A stretch of DNA of 55,666 nucleotides from Caenispirillum bisanense (GTDB taxonomy: Bacteria; Pseudomonadota; Alphaproteobacteria; Rhodospirillales; Rhodospirillaceae). Below the pieces are notes generated by a model that saw nothing but the letters and a program-made list of their open reading frames with translations, did not search any database and had not been told where the DNA came from. Within the stretch, counting starts at the first letter, position 1; every line of letters begins with the position of its first letter. The stretch spans positions 1-55,666 of the forward strand of contig CAMDRB010000002.1 of the NCBI GenBank assembly GCA_945906455.1, given 5' to 3'. Shown here one piece after another: positions 48,695-55,666 of this stretch. A program made the translations under genes and the position numbers.

Positions 48695-49294
48695 GTGCAG
48701 CGCCGGCACTTCACCGGTGGCAGGTTGACGGTCGCTAGCCACAACCTCGGGAAGGTCCGCGAAATCCGCGAGCTCCTCGCACCCTTCGCCGCCGACGTCG
48801 TCTCAGCCCACGATTTGAATCTCCGGGAACCGGAGGAAACCGGTGCTACGTTTATTGCCAATGCCGAACTCAAGGCCGTGGCCGCCGCGAAATCCGCGGG
48901 CTTTCCAGCGCTGGCCGATGATTCGGGCTTGTGCATAGATGCATTGGACGGCGCGCCGGGAATTTACTCCGCACGATGGGCGGGACCTTCCAGGGATTTC
49001 GGCGTGGCGATGGCGCGCATCGAACAAGAAATGACCGGCAAGCCGGACCGCCGGGCACGCTTTGTGTGCGCTTTGGCCTTGGCTTGGCCCGATGGTTATT
49101 GTGAGACATTCGAAGGCAAAGTGACCGGCCAGTTGAGCTTTCCGCCCCGCGGCACCCAGGGTTTTGGCTACGATCCAATCTTTATCGCCGATGGTCATGC
49201 CGTCACCTTCGCCGAGATGGAACCCCATGCCAAACACGCCATAAGCCACCGCGCCGATGCTTTCCGGCAGTTGGTGGCGGCCTGTTTTCGATGA
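48695..49294 (+). CDS. rdgB: XTP/dITP diphosphatase (non-canonical purine NTP pyrophosphatase)
   Basis: The 199-residue Ham1/RdgB protein starts at GTG 48695, two bases after the rph stop. [59 protein letters not shown] and the C-terminal [12 protein letters not shown] and SHRADAF are diagnostic. It hydrolyses dITP and XTP to keep them out of DNA and RNA. Its TGA overlaps the hemW ATG. Confidence 0.96.
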   Translation: MQRRHFTGGRLTVASHNLGKVREIRELLAPFAADVVSAHDLNLREPEETGATFIANAELKAVAAAKSAGFPALADDSGLCIDALDGAPGIYSARWAGPSRDFGVAMARIEQEMTGKPDRRARFVCALALAWPDGYCETFEGKVTGQLSFPPRGTQGFGYDPIFIADGHAVTFAEMEPHAKHAISHRADAFRQLVAACFR

Positions 49295-50508
49295 CTCCGG
49301 CGATTCAAGACGACGAGCCGATTCAAGGCCACGAGGCGGTTCAAGGCGACGAAGGTTTTGGACTTTATATCCACTGGCCTTTTTGCCTCTCCAAGTGCCC
49401 CTACTGCGACTTTAACAGCCACGTTGTTGAAAGTGTCGACCAGGATGTTTGGCGCGAGGCCCTGTTGCGGGAATTGGAATTCTACGCAGGGCGGACCCAG
49501 GGGCGCATCTTAACCAGCATTTTTTTTGGCGGCGGCACGCCGTCGCTCATGGACCCCGCGACCATCGCCGACCTGATTGACGCGGCGCGTCGCCACTGGC
49601 GCACCAGCAACGATCTGGAAATCACTCTGGAAGCAAATCCCGGAAGCGTCGATGCCGAGCGCTTCGCCGCGATTCGCGCCGCGGGCGTCGCGCGGCTTTC
49701 GATGGGCGTGCAGTCCTTAAACGAGCGTGACCTGCAGTTCTTGGGACGGCGTCATAGCGTCGAAGAAGCGCGCCGAGCCTGGCGGACCGCGGCGAAAATT
49801 TTCCCGCGTGTGTCCTTTGACTTGATCTATGCGCGTCCCGGCCAAACCATCGAAAAGTGGCGCGCGGAACTCGGCGAAGCGCTCGGTGAGGTGGCCGATC
49901 ACGGCATCAGCCATCTTTCGCTTTACCAACTGACCATGGAGCCGGGCACGGCGATGTTCGATGCCCATGCCCGCGGGGCGTTTGTTTTACCCGGTGAGGA
50001 TTCGGGCGCTTCGCTCTATGACGCCACGCAAGAACTTTGTGAGCGTGCCGGCTATCCGGCCTACGAGATTTCCAACCATGCCAAAGACGGCGCGGCTTGC
50101 CGGCACAACCTGACCTATTGGCGCGGCGGTGATTATGTCGGGGTCGGTCCCGGTGCCCATGGACGCTTGACCATCGAAGGCGGTGTGCGCGCCACGCGTC
50201 AGGTCAAAGCCCCGGCTTTGTGGTTGAAGCGCGTCGCGGCTCAGGGCCACGGCACCCAAGAAGAACAAGTTCTGACGGCGGCAGCGCGCGCCGAGGAACT
50301 GGTGATGGTCGGACTGCGCCTCGCGGAAGGAATCGACAAGGCTCGATTCGCCCGCTTGGCCGGACGCCCAATTATGGATTTGGTGGATGGTGCCGCTGCA
50401 AAAATCCTCAAGGCCGACGGCTATTTGATCGAAACCCCGGAGGCCCTGGTCGCAACCCCCAAGGGTCGCCTTGCCCTCAACGCGGTCTTGCGCGAGCTGC
50501 TGGCCTAG
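49291..50508 (+). CDS. hemW: HemW-like radical SAM protein (coproporphyrinogen oxidase-like heme chaperone)
   Basis: The 405-residue protein has the radical-SAM cluster motif with Cys32, Cys36 and Cys39 (C-x3-C-x2-C) followed by [15 protein letters not shown] and [12 protein letters not shown] come next, and the C-terminal HemW domain has [15 protein letters not shown]. HemW proteins bind heme and deliver it to respiratory enzymes; they are distinct from HemN. The start overlaps the rdgB stop (ATGA). The N-terminus carries a threefold 6-residue repeat that is outside the conserved fold. Confidence 0.93.
   Translation: MTPAIQDDEPIQGHEAVQGDEGFGLYIHWPFCLSKCPYCDFNSHVVESVDQDVWREALLRELEFYAGRTQGRILTSIFFGGGTPSLMDPATIADLIDAARRHWRTSNDLEITLEANPGSVDAERFAAIRAAGVARLSMGVQSLNERDLQFLGRRHSVEEARRAWRTAAKIFPRVSFDLIYARPGQTIEKWRAELGEALGEVADHGISHLSLYQLTMEPGTAMFDAHARGAFVLPGEDSGASLYDATQELCERAGYPAYEISNHAKDGAACRHNLTYWRGGDYVGVGPGAHGRLTIEGGVRATRQVKAPALWLKRVAAQGHGTQEEQVLTAAARAEELVMVGLRLAEGIDKARFARLAGRPIMDLVDGAAAKILKADGYLIETPEALVATPKGRLALNAVLRELLA
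49303..49356 (+). repeat. Threefold 18-base tandem repeat within the hemW 5' coding region
   Basis: Units ATTCAAGACGACGAGCCG (49303), ATTCAAGGCCACGAGGCG (49321) and GTTCAAGGCGACGAAGGT (49339) are 18 bases each and in frame. They encode [12 protein letters not shown] and VQGDEG. Confidence 0.7.
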
Positions 50509-50628
50509 TGGTCTATAAGGTCATTTAGTCTATATATTTCAGTGCATTATGTGGCATTTTGGACCGGGCAGCCTTAACTTAGGTAAATCCTCAAGATTCG
50601 CCTGGATACCGCTGAAAATTAGGCTATT

Positions 50629-50656
50629 TTTGCCTTCCGTTTACCCTTCGTATACT
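50629..50656 (+). promoter_or_regulatory. Predicted promoter of the aminotransferase-ftsK-lolA run
   Basis: TTTGCC (50629-50634) and TATACT (50651-50656) are 16 bases apart, in the 271-base gap after hemW. The start would be near 50663, giving a leader of about 117 bases. Confidence 0.45.
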
Positions 50657-50692
50657 TTGCTGGCCCAGGATTGGCCCGTCGCCGCCCGACTC

Positions 50693-50717
50693 GGCTTTGA
50701 AGCCTCGGCCCAAAGCC
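50693..50717 (+). other. Leader hairpin upstream of the DapC-like gene
   Basis: GGCTTTG (50693-50699) and CAAAGCC (50711-50717) form a 7-bp stem around AAGCCTCGGCC. AAGCCTCGG also occurs at 50700 and 50713, and the related AAGGCTCGG lies just before the ATG. No known riboswitch is recognised. Confidence 0.35.
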
Positions 50718-50779
50718 TCGGTGCTGTGCAGCTGGAAAGTCCCTGCCGGACCCAGGGGGGGCGAACGTAAAGGCTCGGA

Positions 50780-52003
50780 ATGTACAACACTCGCTTGGAT
50801 GGGCTGACCGAATACCCATTTCAGCGCCTCGCGGCGCTGCTCGCGGGTATCGAGCCGCCGCCCGGCGTTAGCCCGGTCATTATGTCCATCGGCGAGCCCC
50901 AGCACGCACCGCCGGATTTGCTTTTCAAGGTCCTGGCCCAGAACCCTCATGATTGGGGCAAATATCCGCCGACGTCCGGATCGCCCGACTATCGCGCCGC
51001 CGTCGCGGCGTGGTGCGCGCGGCGTTATGGCCTCCCGAGCGGTTTTCTCGACCCCGATCGTCATGTTTTGCCGGTTGCCGGAAGCCGCGAAGCTTTGTTC
51101 ATGGCTGCGCAACTCTGCGTGCCGCCACAGAAGAACGGCCGCACGCCAACCGTGCTCATGCCCAATCCGTTCTACCAAGTCTATTTCGGGGCGGCAGTGA
51201 TGAGCGGTGCCGATCCGATCCTCGTGCCCGCCGCCAAGGCCAGCGGATTCCTGCCCAACTATGCCGGTGTCGCGAGCGGCGATCTTGAACGCTGCGCCAT
51301 GGCCTATCTTTGCACACCCGCCAATCCCCAAGGCACGGTCGCCAGTCTTGATCTCCTCAAGGACGCCATTCGGCTCGCGCGCAAGCACGACTTCGTGCTG
51401 GTGTCCGACGAGTGCTATTCGGAGATCTACGCCGACGCGCCGCCGGCGGGTGCATTGGAGGCCTGCGCCGTCCTCGGTGAAGGTCTCAGCAATGTGCTGG
51501 TCTTCAATTCCCTCTCGAAGCGTTCGAGTGTGCCGGGATTGCGCGCGGGTTTCGTCGCCGGCGACGCTGAACTGATCGCCAGGTTCTCGAAATTGCGCGC
51601 TCATGGTGGCGCCGTGCAGCCGTTGCCGGTCATGGCCGCGGCCGCCGCGCTGTGGCGCGACGAGGATCATGTGGCGGATAACCGTCGCCTCTACCGGGCC
51701 AAGACGGACGACGCTGCGGGCATATTTGGCGATAGTTTCGGATTTTATCGGCCGGCTGGCGGATTTTTTCTGTGGCTCGACGTCGGCGACGGCGAATCGG
51801 TTGCCAAGGCACTCTGGCGCGAGGCTGGAGTCAAAGTGCTGCCGGGCGGATACCTGGCGCGCGCCACCAGCCAAGGCCGTGACAATCCTGGCCGGTCGTA
51901 TATCCGCGTCGCCCTTGTCCACGACCGTGAGCGCACCGCTGAAGCGCTTACCCGTATGAAACAGACGCTTCTCGGCGTCGCTCGCACTAGCCTTCCTCAG
52001 TAA
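50780..52003 (+). CDS. Class I/II PLP aminotransferase, DapC-like (N-succinyl-diaminopimelate aminotransferase type)
   Basis: The 407-residue fold-type I enzyme opens LDGLTEYPFQRLAALLAG. It contains SIGEPQHAPPD, PPTSGSPDYRAAVAAW and PNPFYQVYFGAA. The PLP lysine lies in VFNSLSKRSSVPGLRAGF and the substrate arginine near RSYIRVALVHD. This style matches DapC in lysine/DAP synthesis, although dapB is in a separate operon of the window. AAGG precedes the ATG. ftsK follows 12 bases later. Confidence 0.8.
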   Translation: MYNTRLDGLTEYPFQRLAALLAGIEPPPGVSPVIMSIGEPQHAPPDLLFKVLAQNPHDWGKYPPTSGSPDYRAAVAAWCARRYGLPSGFLDPDRHVLPVAGSREALFMAAQLCVPPQKNGRTPTVLMPNPFYQVYFGAAVMSGADPILVPAAKASGFLPNYAGVASGDLERCAMAYLCTPANPQGTVASLDLLKDAIRLARKHDFVLVSDECYSEIYADAPPAGALEACAVLGEGLSNVLVFNSLSKRSSVPGLRAGFVAGDAELIARFSKLRAHGGAVQPLPVMAAAAALWRDEDHVADNRRLYRAKTDDAAGIFGDSFGFYRPAGGFFLWLDVGDGESVAKALWREAGVKVLPGGYLARATSQGRDNPGRSYIRVALVHDRERTAEALTRMKQTLLGVARTSLPQ

Positions 52004-52015
52004 GGAATTAAGACC

Positions 52016-54487
52016 ATGAACACTGCCGTCCGCGTCCAGAATGTTCCCTTCCTGCCTCCGGCTTGGGCCGCCACGTTAAAGCGCAGCGCTATGTTCGTCG
52101 CCGGCTCGGGCGTCGCGCTGGCCAGCTTGGGCATAGTTCTGGCGCTGGCGAGTTACGCGCCGACAGATCCTTCGCTCAATACCGCGACCAACACCGCCCC
52201 GGAAAACAGCCTTGGGCTCGCTGGCGCCATGCTTGCCGATGCGGCCTTGCAAACCGTCGGACTGGCGGCAAGCGCCGTCGTTCTGGTCGCCCTCGCCTGG
52301 GGTGTGCGCCTGATGCGTGCCGAGACCGTGCAATGGTTGTGGCTACGCACATTGGCTGGGGTCGCCGCGGCGTTACTGATCGCAACCGGCCTTGAAGCTG
52401 TTCCAGCGCCTGCGGTTTGGCCAATCACCGCAGGCCTGGGCGGGATGACGGGCCAAGTGTTGCTCGAGCTGGTGGCGCGTCACGACGGAATTGTGCGCAG
52501 CCTTGATCCGCTTGCGGCCGACGGTCTGCGCCTGTTTCTGGCTGCGGCTTCAGGCGTGGTCGGCACAATCGCGGCTCTCTGGGCCATGACTTTGAAGTCC
52601 GCGACGGTGGCGGAGCTGGGCTTTCGCTTCGCCCAAGCCTTGATGGGTTTGGCACGCACCATGATTGGCGAAGGCGCGCGGGCCGTGATCGCGCTGATGG
52701 CTGCGATGTTCACGCGCACATCCAGCCCGACGGAAGAAGCCCCTATCAAACGCCTGCGGAAAGAGCCCGCGATTGAAATCGACCGCGAGATTGAAGCGCC
52801 GACGGCGCCCATGGCGGATGCCGCCGACGAGCCCGCGGTGGCCCGTGAGGCCTTTGAGATCGAGCGACCGCGGACCACGGACCCGGTTGTGGCTCCGCGC
52901 GCCAAGGCCGCTAAACCTTCGAAGCGTGAAATGGAAGCCCGCCAGGGAAATCTGTTGCCGGCGGCGAGCAAGGGATTCGAGTTGCCGCACCTTGAGAGTC
53001 TGACATCCGCACCGCCGGAACGCATCGGCAAAGTCATTAGCCGCGAGGCCCTTGAGAGCAACGCCCGCATGCTTGAATCGGTGCTCGACGACTTTGGCAT
53101 CAAAGGGCAGATCACCAAAGTTCGCCCCGGCCCGGTCGTCACGCTCTACGAGCTTGAGCCGGCGCCGGGCACTAAGACTTCACGCGTGGTTTCGTTGGCC
53201 GATGACATCGCCCGTTCGATGAGCGCGGTGGCGGTGCGCATCGCGGTGGTGCCCGGTCGAAGTGTTATCGGGATTGAACTGCCCAATGCCACGCGCGAGA
53301 CGGTTTACCTGCGCGAGCAGCTGGCGGCCGAAGAATTCGAGCGGAGCGACGGCAAATTGATTCTGGCCTTGGGCAAGGACATCAGCGGCGCGCCGGTGTA
53401 CGCCGACCTTGCGCGCATGCCGCACCTGTTAGTGGCCGGCACCACCGGTTCGGGCAAGTCGGTCGCCATCAATACCATGATCATGTCGCTGCTCTACCGC
53501 AATACCCCGGCGACCGTGCGCCTGATCATGATCGATCCGAAAATGCTTGAGCTCTCGGTATACGACGGTATTCCGCACTTACTGGCGCCGGTGGTGACTG
53601 AAGCCGGCAAGGCGGTGATGGCGCTGAAGTGGGTGGTGCGCGAGATGGAGAATCGCTACCGCGCCATGAGCCAACTGTCGGTGCGCAACATCGCCGGCTA
53701 TAACCAGCGCCTGGTGGAGGCCGCCAAGAAGGGCGTGGAACTGAAGCGCACGGTCCAGACCGGCTTCGAGCCAACAACCGGAAAGCCAATTTATGAGGAA
53801 CAGGATCTGGATCTGACGCCGCTGCCCTACATCGTCGTGATCATCGACGAGATGGCCGACCTGATGATCGTGGCCGGTAAGGACGTAGAGGCGGCGGTGC
53901 AACGCCTAGCGCAGATGGCGCGCGCTGCCGGCATTCACGTCATCATGGCGACGCAGCGTCCAAGCGTGGATGTGATTACCGGCACGATCAAAGCCAACTT
54001 CCCGACACGCATCAGCTTCCAGGTCACCAGCAAGATCGACAGTCGCACCATCCTGGGTGAGCAGGGCGCCGAGCAACTGCTCGGTCAGGGCGACATGCTG
54101 TACATGGCCGCGGGCGGGCGCATTACCCGCGTCCATGGGCCGTTTGTCAGCGATAAGGAAGTCGAGCTGGTGACAACGCAGCTCCGCGCGCAATCCGAGC
54201 CCGATTATGTCGATGCCGTCACCGAGGAGGACGATCTTGAAGATGTGCCCGGCTTCGGCGGACTTCAAGGCGGGAATACATCAACCGGTGACGGCTTGTT
54301 CGACCAAGCCGTTGCTGTGGTTGCGCGCGAACGCAAAGCATCAACCAGCTTCATCCAACGCCACTTGCAGATCGGCTACAACCGGGCGGCGCGAATCATC
54401 GAGGAGATGGAACAGCAGGGCATGATTTCCCGGGCCAATCATGTTGGCAAACGCGAAATCCTAATGCCGCAGTCCCATGAGATGTAG
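52016..54487 (+). CDS. ftsK: DNA translocase FtsK
   Basis: The 823-residue protein has about four N-terminal membrane helices (residues ~25-190) and an Ala/Pro/Glu-rich linker. The motor domain has Walker [17 protein letters not shown] near residue 478 and Walker [15 protein letters not shown]-terminal gamma domain ([30 protein letters not shown], ~765-800) reads KOPS sites. It pumps chromosome ends through the division septum and activates XerCD. The linker is short, as in alphaproteobacterial FtsK. Confidence 0.97.
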   Translation: MNTAVRVQNVPFLPPAWAATLKRSAMFVAGSGVALASLGIVLALASYAPTDPSLNTATNTAPENSLGLAGAMLADAALQTVGLAASAVVLVALAWGVRLMRAETVQWLWLRTLAGVAAALLIATGLEAVPAPAVWPITAGLGGMTGQVLLELVARHDGIVRSLDPLAADGLRLFLAAASGVVGTIAALWAMTLKSATVAELGFRFAQALMGLARTMIGEGARAVIALMAAMFTRTSSPTEEAPIKRLRKEPAIEIDREIEAPTAPMADAADEPAVAREAFEIERPRTTDPVVAPRAKAAKPSKREMEARQGNLLPAASKGFELPHLESLTSAPPERIGKVISREALESNARMLESVLDDFGIKGQITKVRPGPVVTLYELEPAPGTKTSRVVSLADDIARSMSAVAVRIAVVPGRSVIGIELPNATRETVYLREQLAAEEFERSDGKLILALGKDISGAPVYADLARMPHLLVAGTTGSGKSVAINTMIMSLLYRNTPATVRLIMIDPKMLELSVYDGIPHLLAPVVTEAGKAVMALKWVVREMENRYRAMSQLSVRNIAGYNQRLVEAAKKGVELKRTVQTGFEPTTGKPIYEEQDLDLTPLPYIVVIIDEMADLMIVAGKDVEAAVQRLAQMARAAGIHVIMATQRPSVDVITGTIKANFPTRISFQVTSKIDSRTILGEQGAEQLLGQGDMLYMAAGGRITRVHGPFVSDKEVELVTTQLRAQSEPDYVDAVTEEDDLEDVPGFGGLQGGNTSTGDGLFDQAVAVVARERKASTSFIQRHLQIGYNRAARIIEEMEQQGMISRANHVGKREILMPQSHEM

Positions 54488-54559
54488 CCTTGGCGCTTGG
54501 CTTGCTCTACCTTCTTGACGCGGTTTTTAGGAAAGCCGGGCCTTAGCTGGACGGTTGCC

Positions 54560-55177
54560 ATGCTGCGCAAATTTCTGCTGCTCCTGCCAGTTATCGCGGC
54601 CATGACCTTGGCATCGCAGGCCTTCGCCTTGACCGCGGATGAAAGCGCCGCGGTCAAAAAAGCCGAGGACCACCTCAACGCCATCAAGACGCTGAAGGCG
54701 CGGTTCCTGCAGGTCAATCCGGACGGCAAGAGTGTCGAAGGCGACGTTTATCTGGCACGCCCCGGCCGTATGCGTCTGGTTTACGATCCGCCGACGCCGA
54801 TGTTCTTGGTGGCCGATGGCACGTTTCTGATTTACGTCGATACCGAGATGAACGACGCCAGCCATATTGATTTGGATGACACGCCCGCCGGCATCTTGCT
54901 CAAGGACAATCTTTCCTTCAGCGACCCGGCCGTGAAACTGGGCGGCGTGAAGCTGGGACCGGGCATTGTCGAGATCACCGCGACCATGGCCAAGGATTCT
55001 TCCGCCGGGCGGCTCACGCTCGTGTTCAGCGATGCGCCCTTTGAGCTTCGCCAGTGGCGGGTCCTCGACGCTCAGAACAAGGAAGTCTCGGTGACATTGT
55101 TCGAGGCCAAGTCCGGCGTGGCGCTCGATCGCGAGCTTTTTCGCTACCAGCCCCGCAAGAGCGGAGGCCGCGAGTAG
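54560..55177 (+). CDS. lolA: Outer-membrane lipoprotein carrier protein LolA
   Basis: The 205-residue periplasmic protein has a signal peptide (MLRKFLLLLPVIAAMTLASQAFA). The LolA beta-barrel pattern includes LKARFLQVNPDGKSVEGDVYLARPGRMRLVYDPP and TPAGILLKDNLSF. It ferries lipoproteins from LolCDE to the outer membrane. ATG 54560 starts directly at the signal peptide. It lies 72 bases after ftsK, the usual alphaproteobacterial order. Confidence 0.92.
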   Translation: MLRKFLLLLPVIAAMTLASQAFALTADESAAVKKAEDHLNAIKTLKARFLQVNPDGKSVEGDVYLARPGRMRLVYDPPTPMFLVADGTFLIYVDTEMNDASHIDLDDTPAGILLKDNLSFSDPAVKLGGVKLGPGIVEITATMAKDSSAGRLTLVFSDAPFELRQWRVLDAQNKEVSVTLFEAKSGVALDRELFRYQPRKSGGRE

Positions 55178-55322
55178 ACGCCCGGCCAGGGGGGTCAAAA
55201 GGCCTTTTCCTCGGGTTCGATCACGATCTTGTGTTCAAGCTATAATTCGTTGTTTTATCTTATCAATATTGCATGTAAGCGGTCGTGCGCTGGCCGCATG
55301 GCGGTTATGCAACCTAGAGCGG
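55178..55322. other. Gap between lolA and the candidate small RNA promoter
   Basis: This AT-richer stretch has a TATAAT at 55241-55246 without a good -35. No open frame has coding character. The 84-codon frame from 55269 runs through the RNA hairpins and is not believed. Confidence 0.5.
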
Positions 55323-55351
55323 CTTTGCGAAACCCCAAACCCGTCCTATAT
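55323..55351 (+). promoter_or_regulatory. Predicted sigma70 promoter of the candidate small RNA
   Basis: CTTTGC (55323-55328) and CTATAT (55346-55351) are separated by exactly 17 bases, close to the alphaproteobacterial CTTGAC-N17-CTATAT consensus of strong promoters. Confidence 0.65.
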
Positions 55352-55356
55352 AGATG

Positions 55357-55473
55357 ACTACAAGCGTCGCCGTCGCAATGATGAAAGACGCCGCCCGGAA
55401 AATGGTTCCCCTACCATTTCGGGCACTCCGTTAAGCGCCCGGTGTCCCCCCACACCGGGCGCTGTTTTTTTTT
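55357..55473 (+). ncRNA. Candidate trans-acting small RNA with C-rich hairpin loops
   Basis: The predicted transcript of about 115 nt runs from the promoter's start site near 55357 to the terminator. A central hairpin pairs 394-397 and 400-406 with 413-419 and 420-423 (add 55000), with a two-base bulge and a TCCCCT loop. The terminator hairpin has a loop of six C. Unpaired C-rich loops are typical of small RNAs that bind Shine-Dalgarno (AGGGG-like) sequences. I recognise no named family. There is no ribosome site or convincing frame, so a short mRNA is unlikely. Confidence 0.6.
55435..55473 (+). terminator. Intrinsic terminator of the candidate small RNA
   Basis: GCGCCCGGTGT (55435-55445) and ACACCGGGCGC (55452-55462) form a perfect 11-bp stem around CCCCCC. 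Two bases later comes a run of nine T (55465-55473). This is as strong an intrinsic terminator as the sequence can show. Confidence 0.92.
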
Positions 55474-55519
55474 GCCTCGTCACTTATCCCCGCAATTCAC
55501 TGCCCCACTGCCCCAGTCC

Positions 55520-55542
55520 CTAGAGCGTGTTGCGTTTAGATA
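55520..55542. repeat. Terminal inverted repeat and CTAG target of the right IS630-like element
   Basis: CTAG at 55520-55523 is followed by AGCGTGTTGCGTTTAGATA. On the minus strand this matches the left element's end, allowing three substitutions. The transposase stop lies within it. Confidence 0.65.
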
Positions 55543-55666
55543 GAACTATAGCCGGCCTCCCGGAAGTAATTTGAGCACTCGGTTGGAGTGATGGTGCCGA
55601 GCGTCGTTGCGAGCGCATCGTGAACTTCATCGACGCTGCGGCCCATGGCCTTTCGCATGGCATGCT
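55536..55666 (-). CDS. IS630-family transposase, C-terminal fragment cut by the window edge
   Basis: On the minus strand the frame is open from the window edge to TAA at 55536-55538. It ends TPTECSNYFREAGYSSI, the same block as the left-edge transposase but with about half of the visible residues different. The two copies therefore belong to related, not identical, elements. The rest of the gene lies outside the window. Confidence 0.8.
   Translation of the reverse strand, partial: HAMRKAMGRSVDEVHDALATTLGTITPTECSNYFREAGYSSI

Noticed and set aside
49303-49356. Tandem repeat as a CRISPR-like array
   Set aside because: Units are contiguous, imperfect and coding, with no spacers.
55269-55523. 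An 84-codon plus-strand frame after lolA
   Set aside because: It has no ribosome site, runs through two hairpins and the terminator, and has no coding character.

Overview
This window reads as ordinary alphaproteobacterial chromosome. It is GC-rich and tightly packed, and it carries several gene neighbourhoods typical of the class: mutS-glnD-murJ-trpS, dnaK-dnaJ, dapB-nth, hrcA-grpE divergent from rph-rdgB-hemW, and an aminotransferase-ftsK-lolA run. The -10/-35 pairs I could find fit the alphaproteobacterial sigma70 pattern (CTTGAC-N17-CTATAT) or the class's heat-shock pattern. An order-level placement (Rhodospirillales-like or Hyphomicrobiales-like) cannot be made from the sequence alone. 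Both window edges lie inside the 3' ends of two related but different IS630-family transposase genes that point inward.

Left third (127-13666): an envelope and glycan region. It holds a TPR O-GlcNAc-transferase-like protein whose last codons come from the adjoining IS end, an MsbA-type exporter, a divergent DegT aminotransferase and Gfo/Idh/MocA dehydrogenase pair that resembles GnnB/GnnA (diaminosugar for lipid A), an Atg22-like MFS protein, a WbpM/CapD-type membrane dehydratase, and gmd plus fcl for GDP-L-fucose. purH sits inside this region behind its own promoter and a ZTP-type riboswitch whose 3' part can pair with the purH ribosome binding site.

Centre (13795-38819): a TauE-like permease, TIGR02186-like and UspA trio; an Nfu-type Fe-S carrier and a RutE-like nitroreductase; a small metallophore-like locus (DUF2282/bufferin precursor plus DoxX) that lacks the usual DUF692 and DUF2063 partner genes and has a LysR gene just upstream; the trpS-murJ-glnD-small membrane protein-mutS run; maeB with an orphan PhoR-like kinase; an AmpG-like permease; typA; a PfkB/adenosine kinase; a bactofilin; and nth.

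Right third (38826-55666): dapB, dnaJ and dnaK (heat-shock promoter), alkB, then hrcA-grpE followed at short spacing by a sorbosone-dehydrogenase-like protein and a GNAT protein, then rph-rdgB-hemW, a DapC-like aminotransferase, ftsK and lolA. Between lolA and the right IS end is a strong candidate small RNA: a sigma70-like promoter, two hairpins with C-only or C-rich loops, and a perfect intrinsic terminator.

Three copies of a two-hairpin palindromic repeat of about 100 bp lie directly against gene ends, overlap several stop codons, and in one case encode the tail of a protein. No CRISPR array, tRNA, rRNA or prophage was seen. The least explained items are the C-rich-loop RNA, the reduced bufferin locus, the terminator hairpin just downstream of the predicted typA promoter, and the repeat-to-gene junctions.
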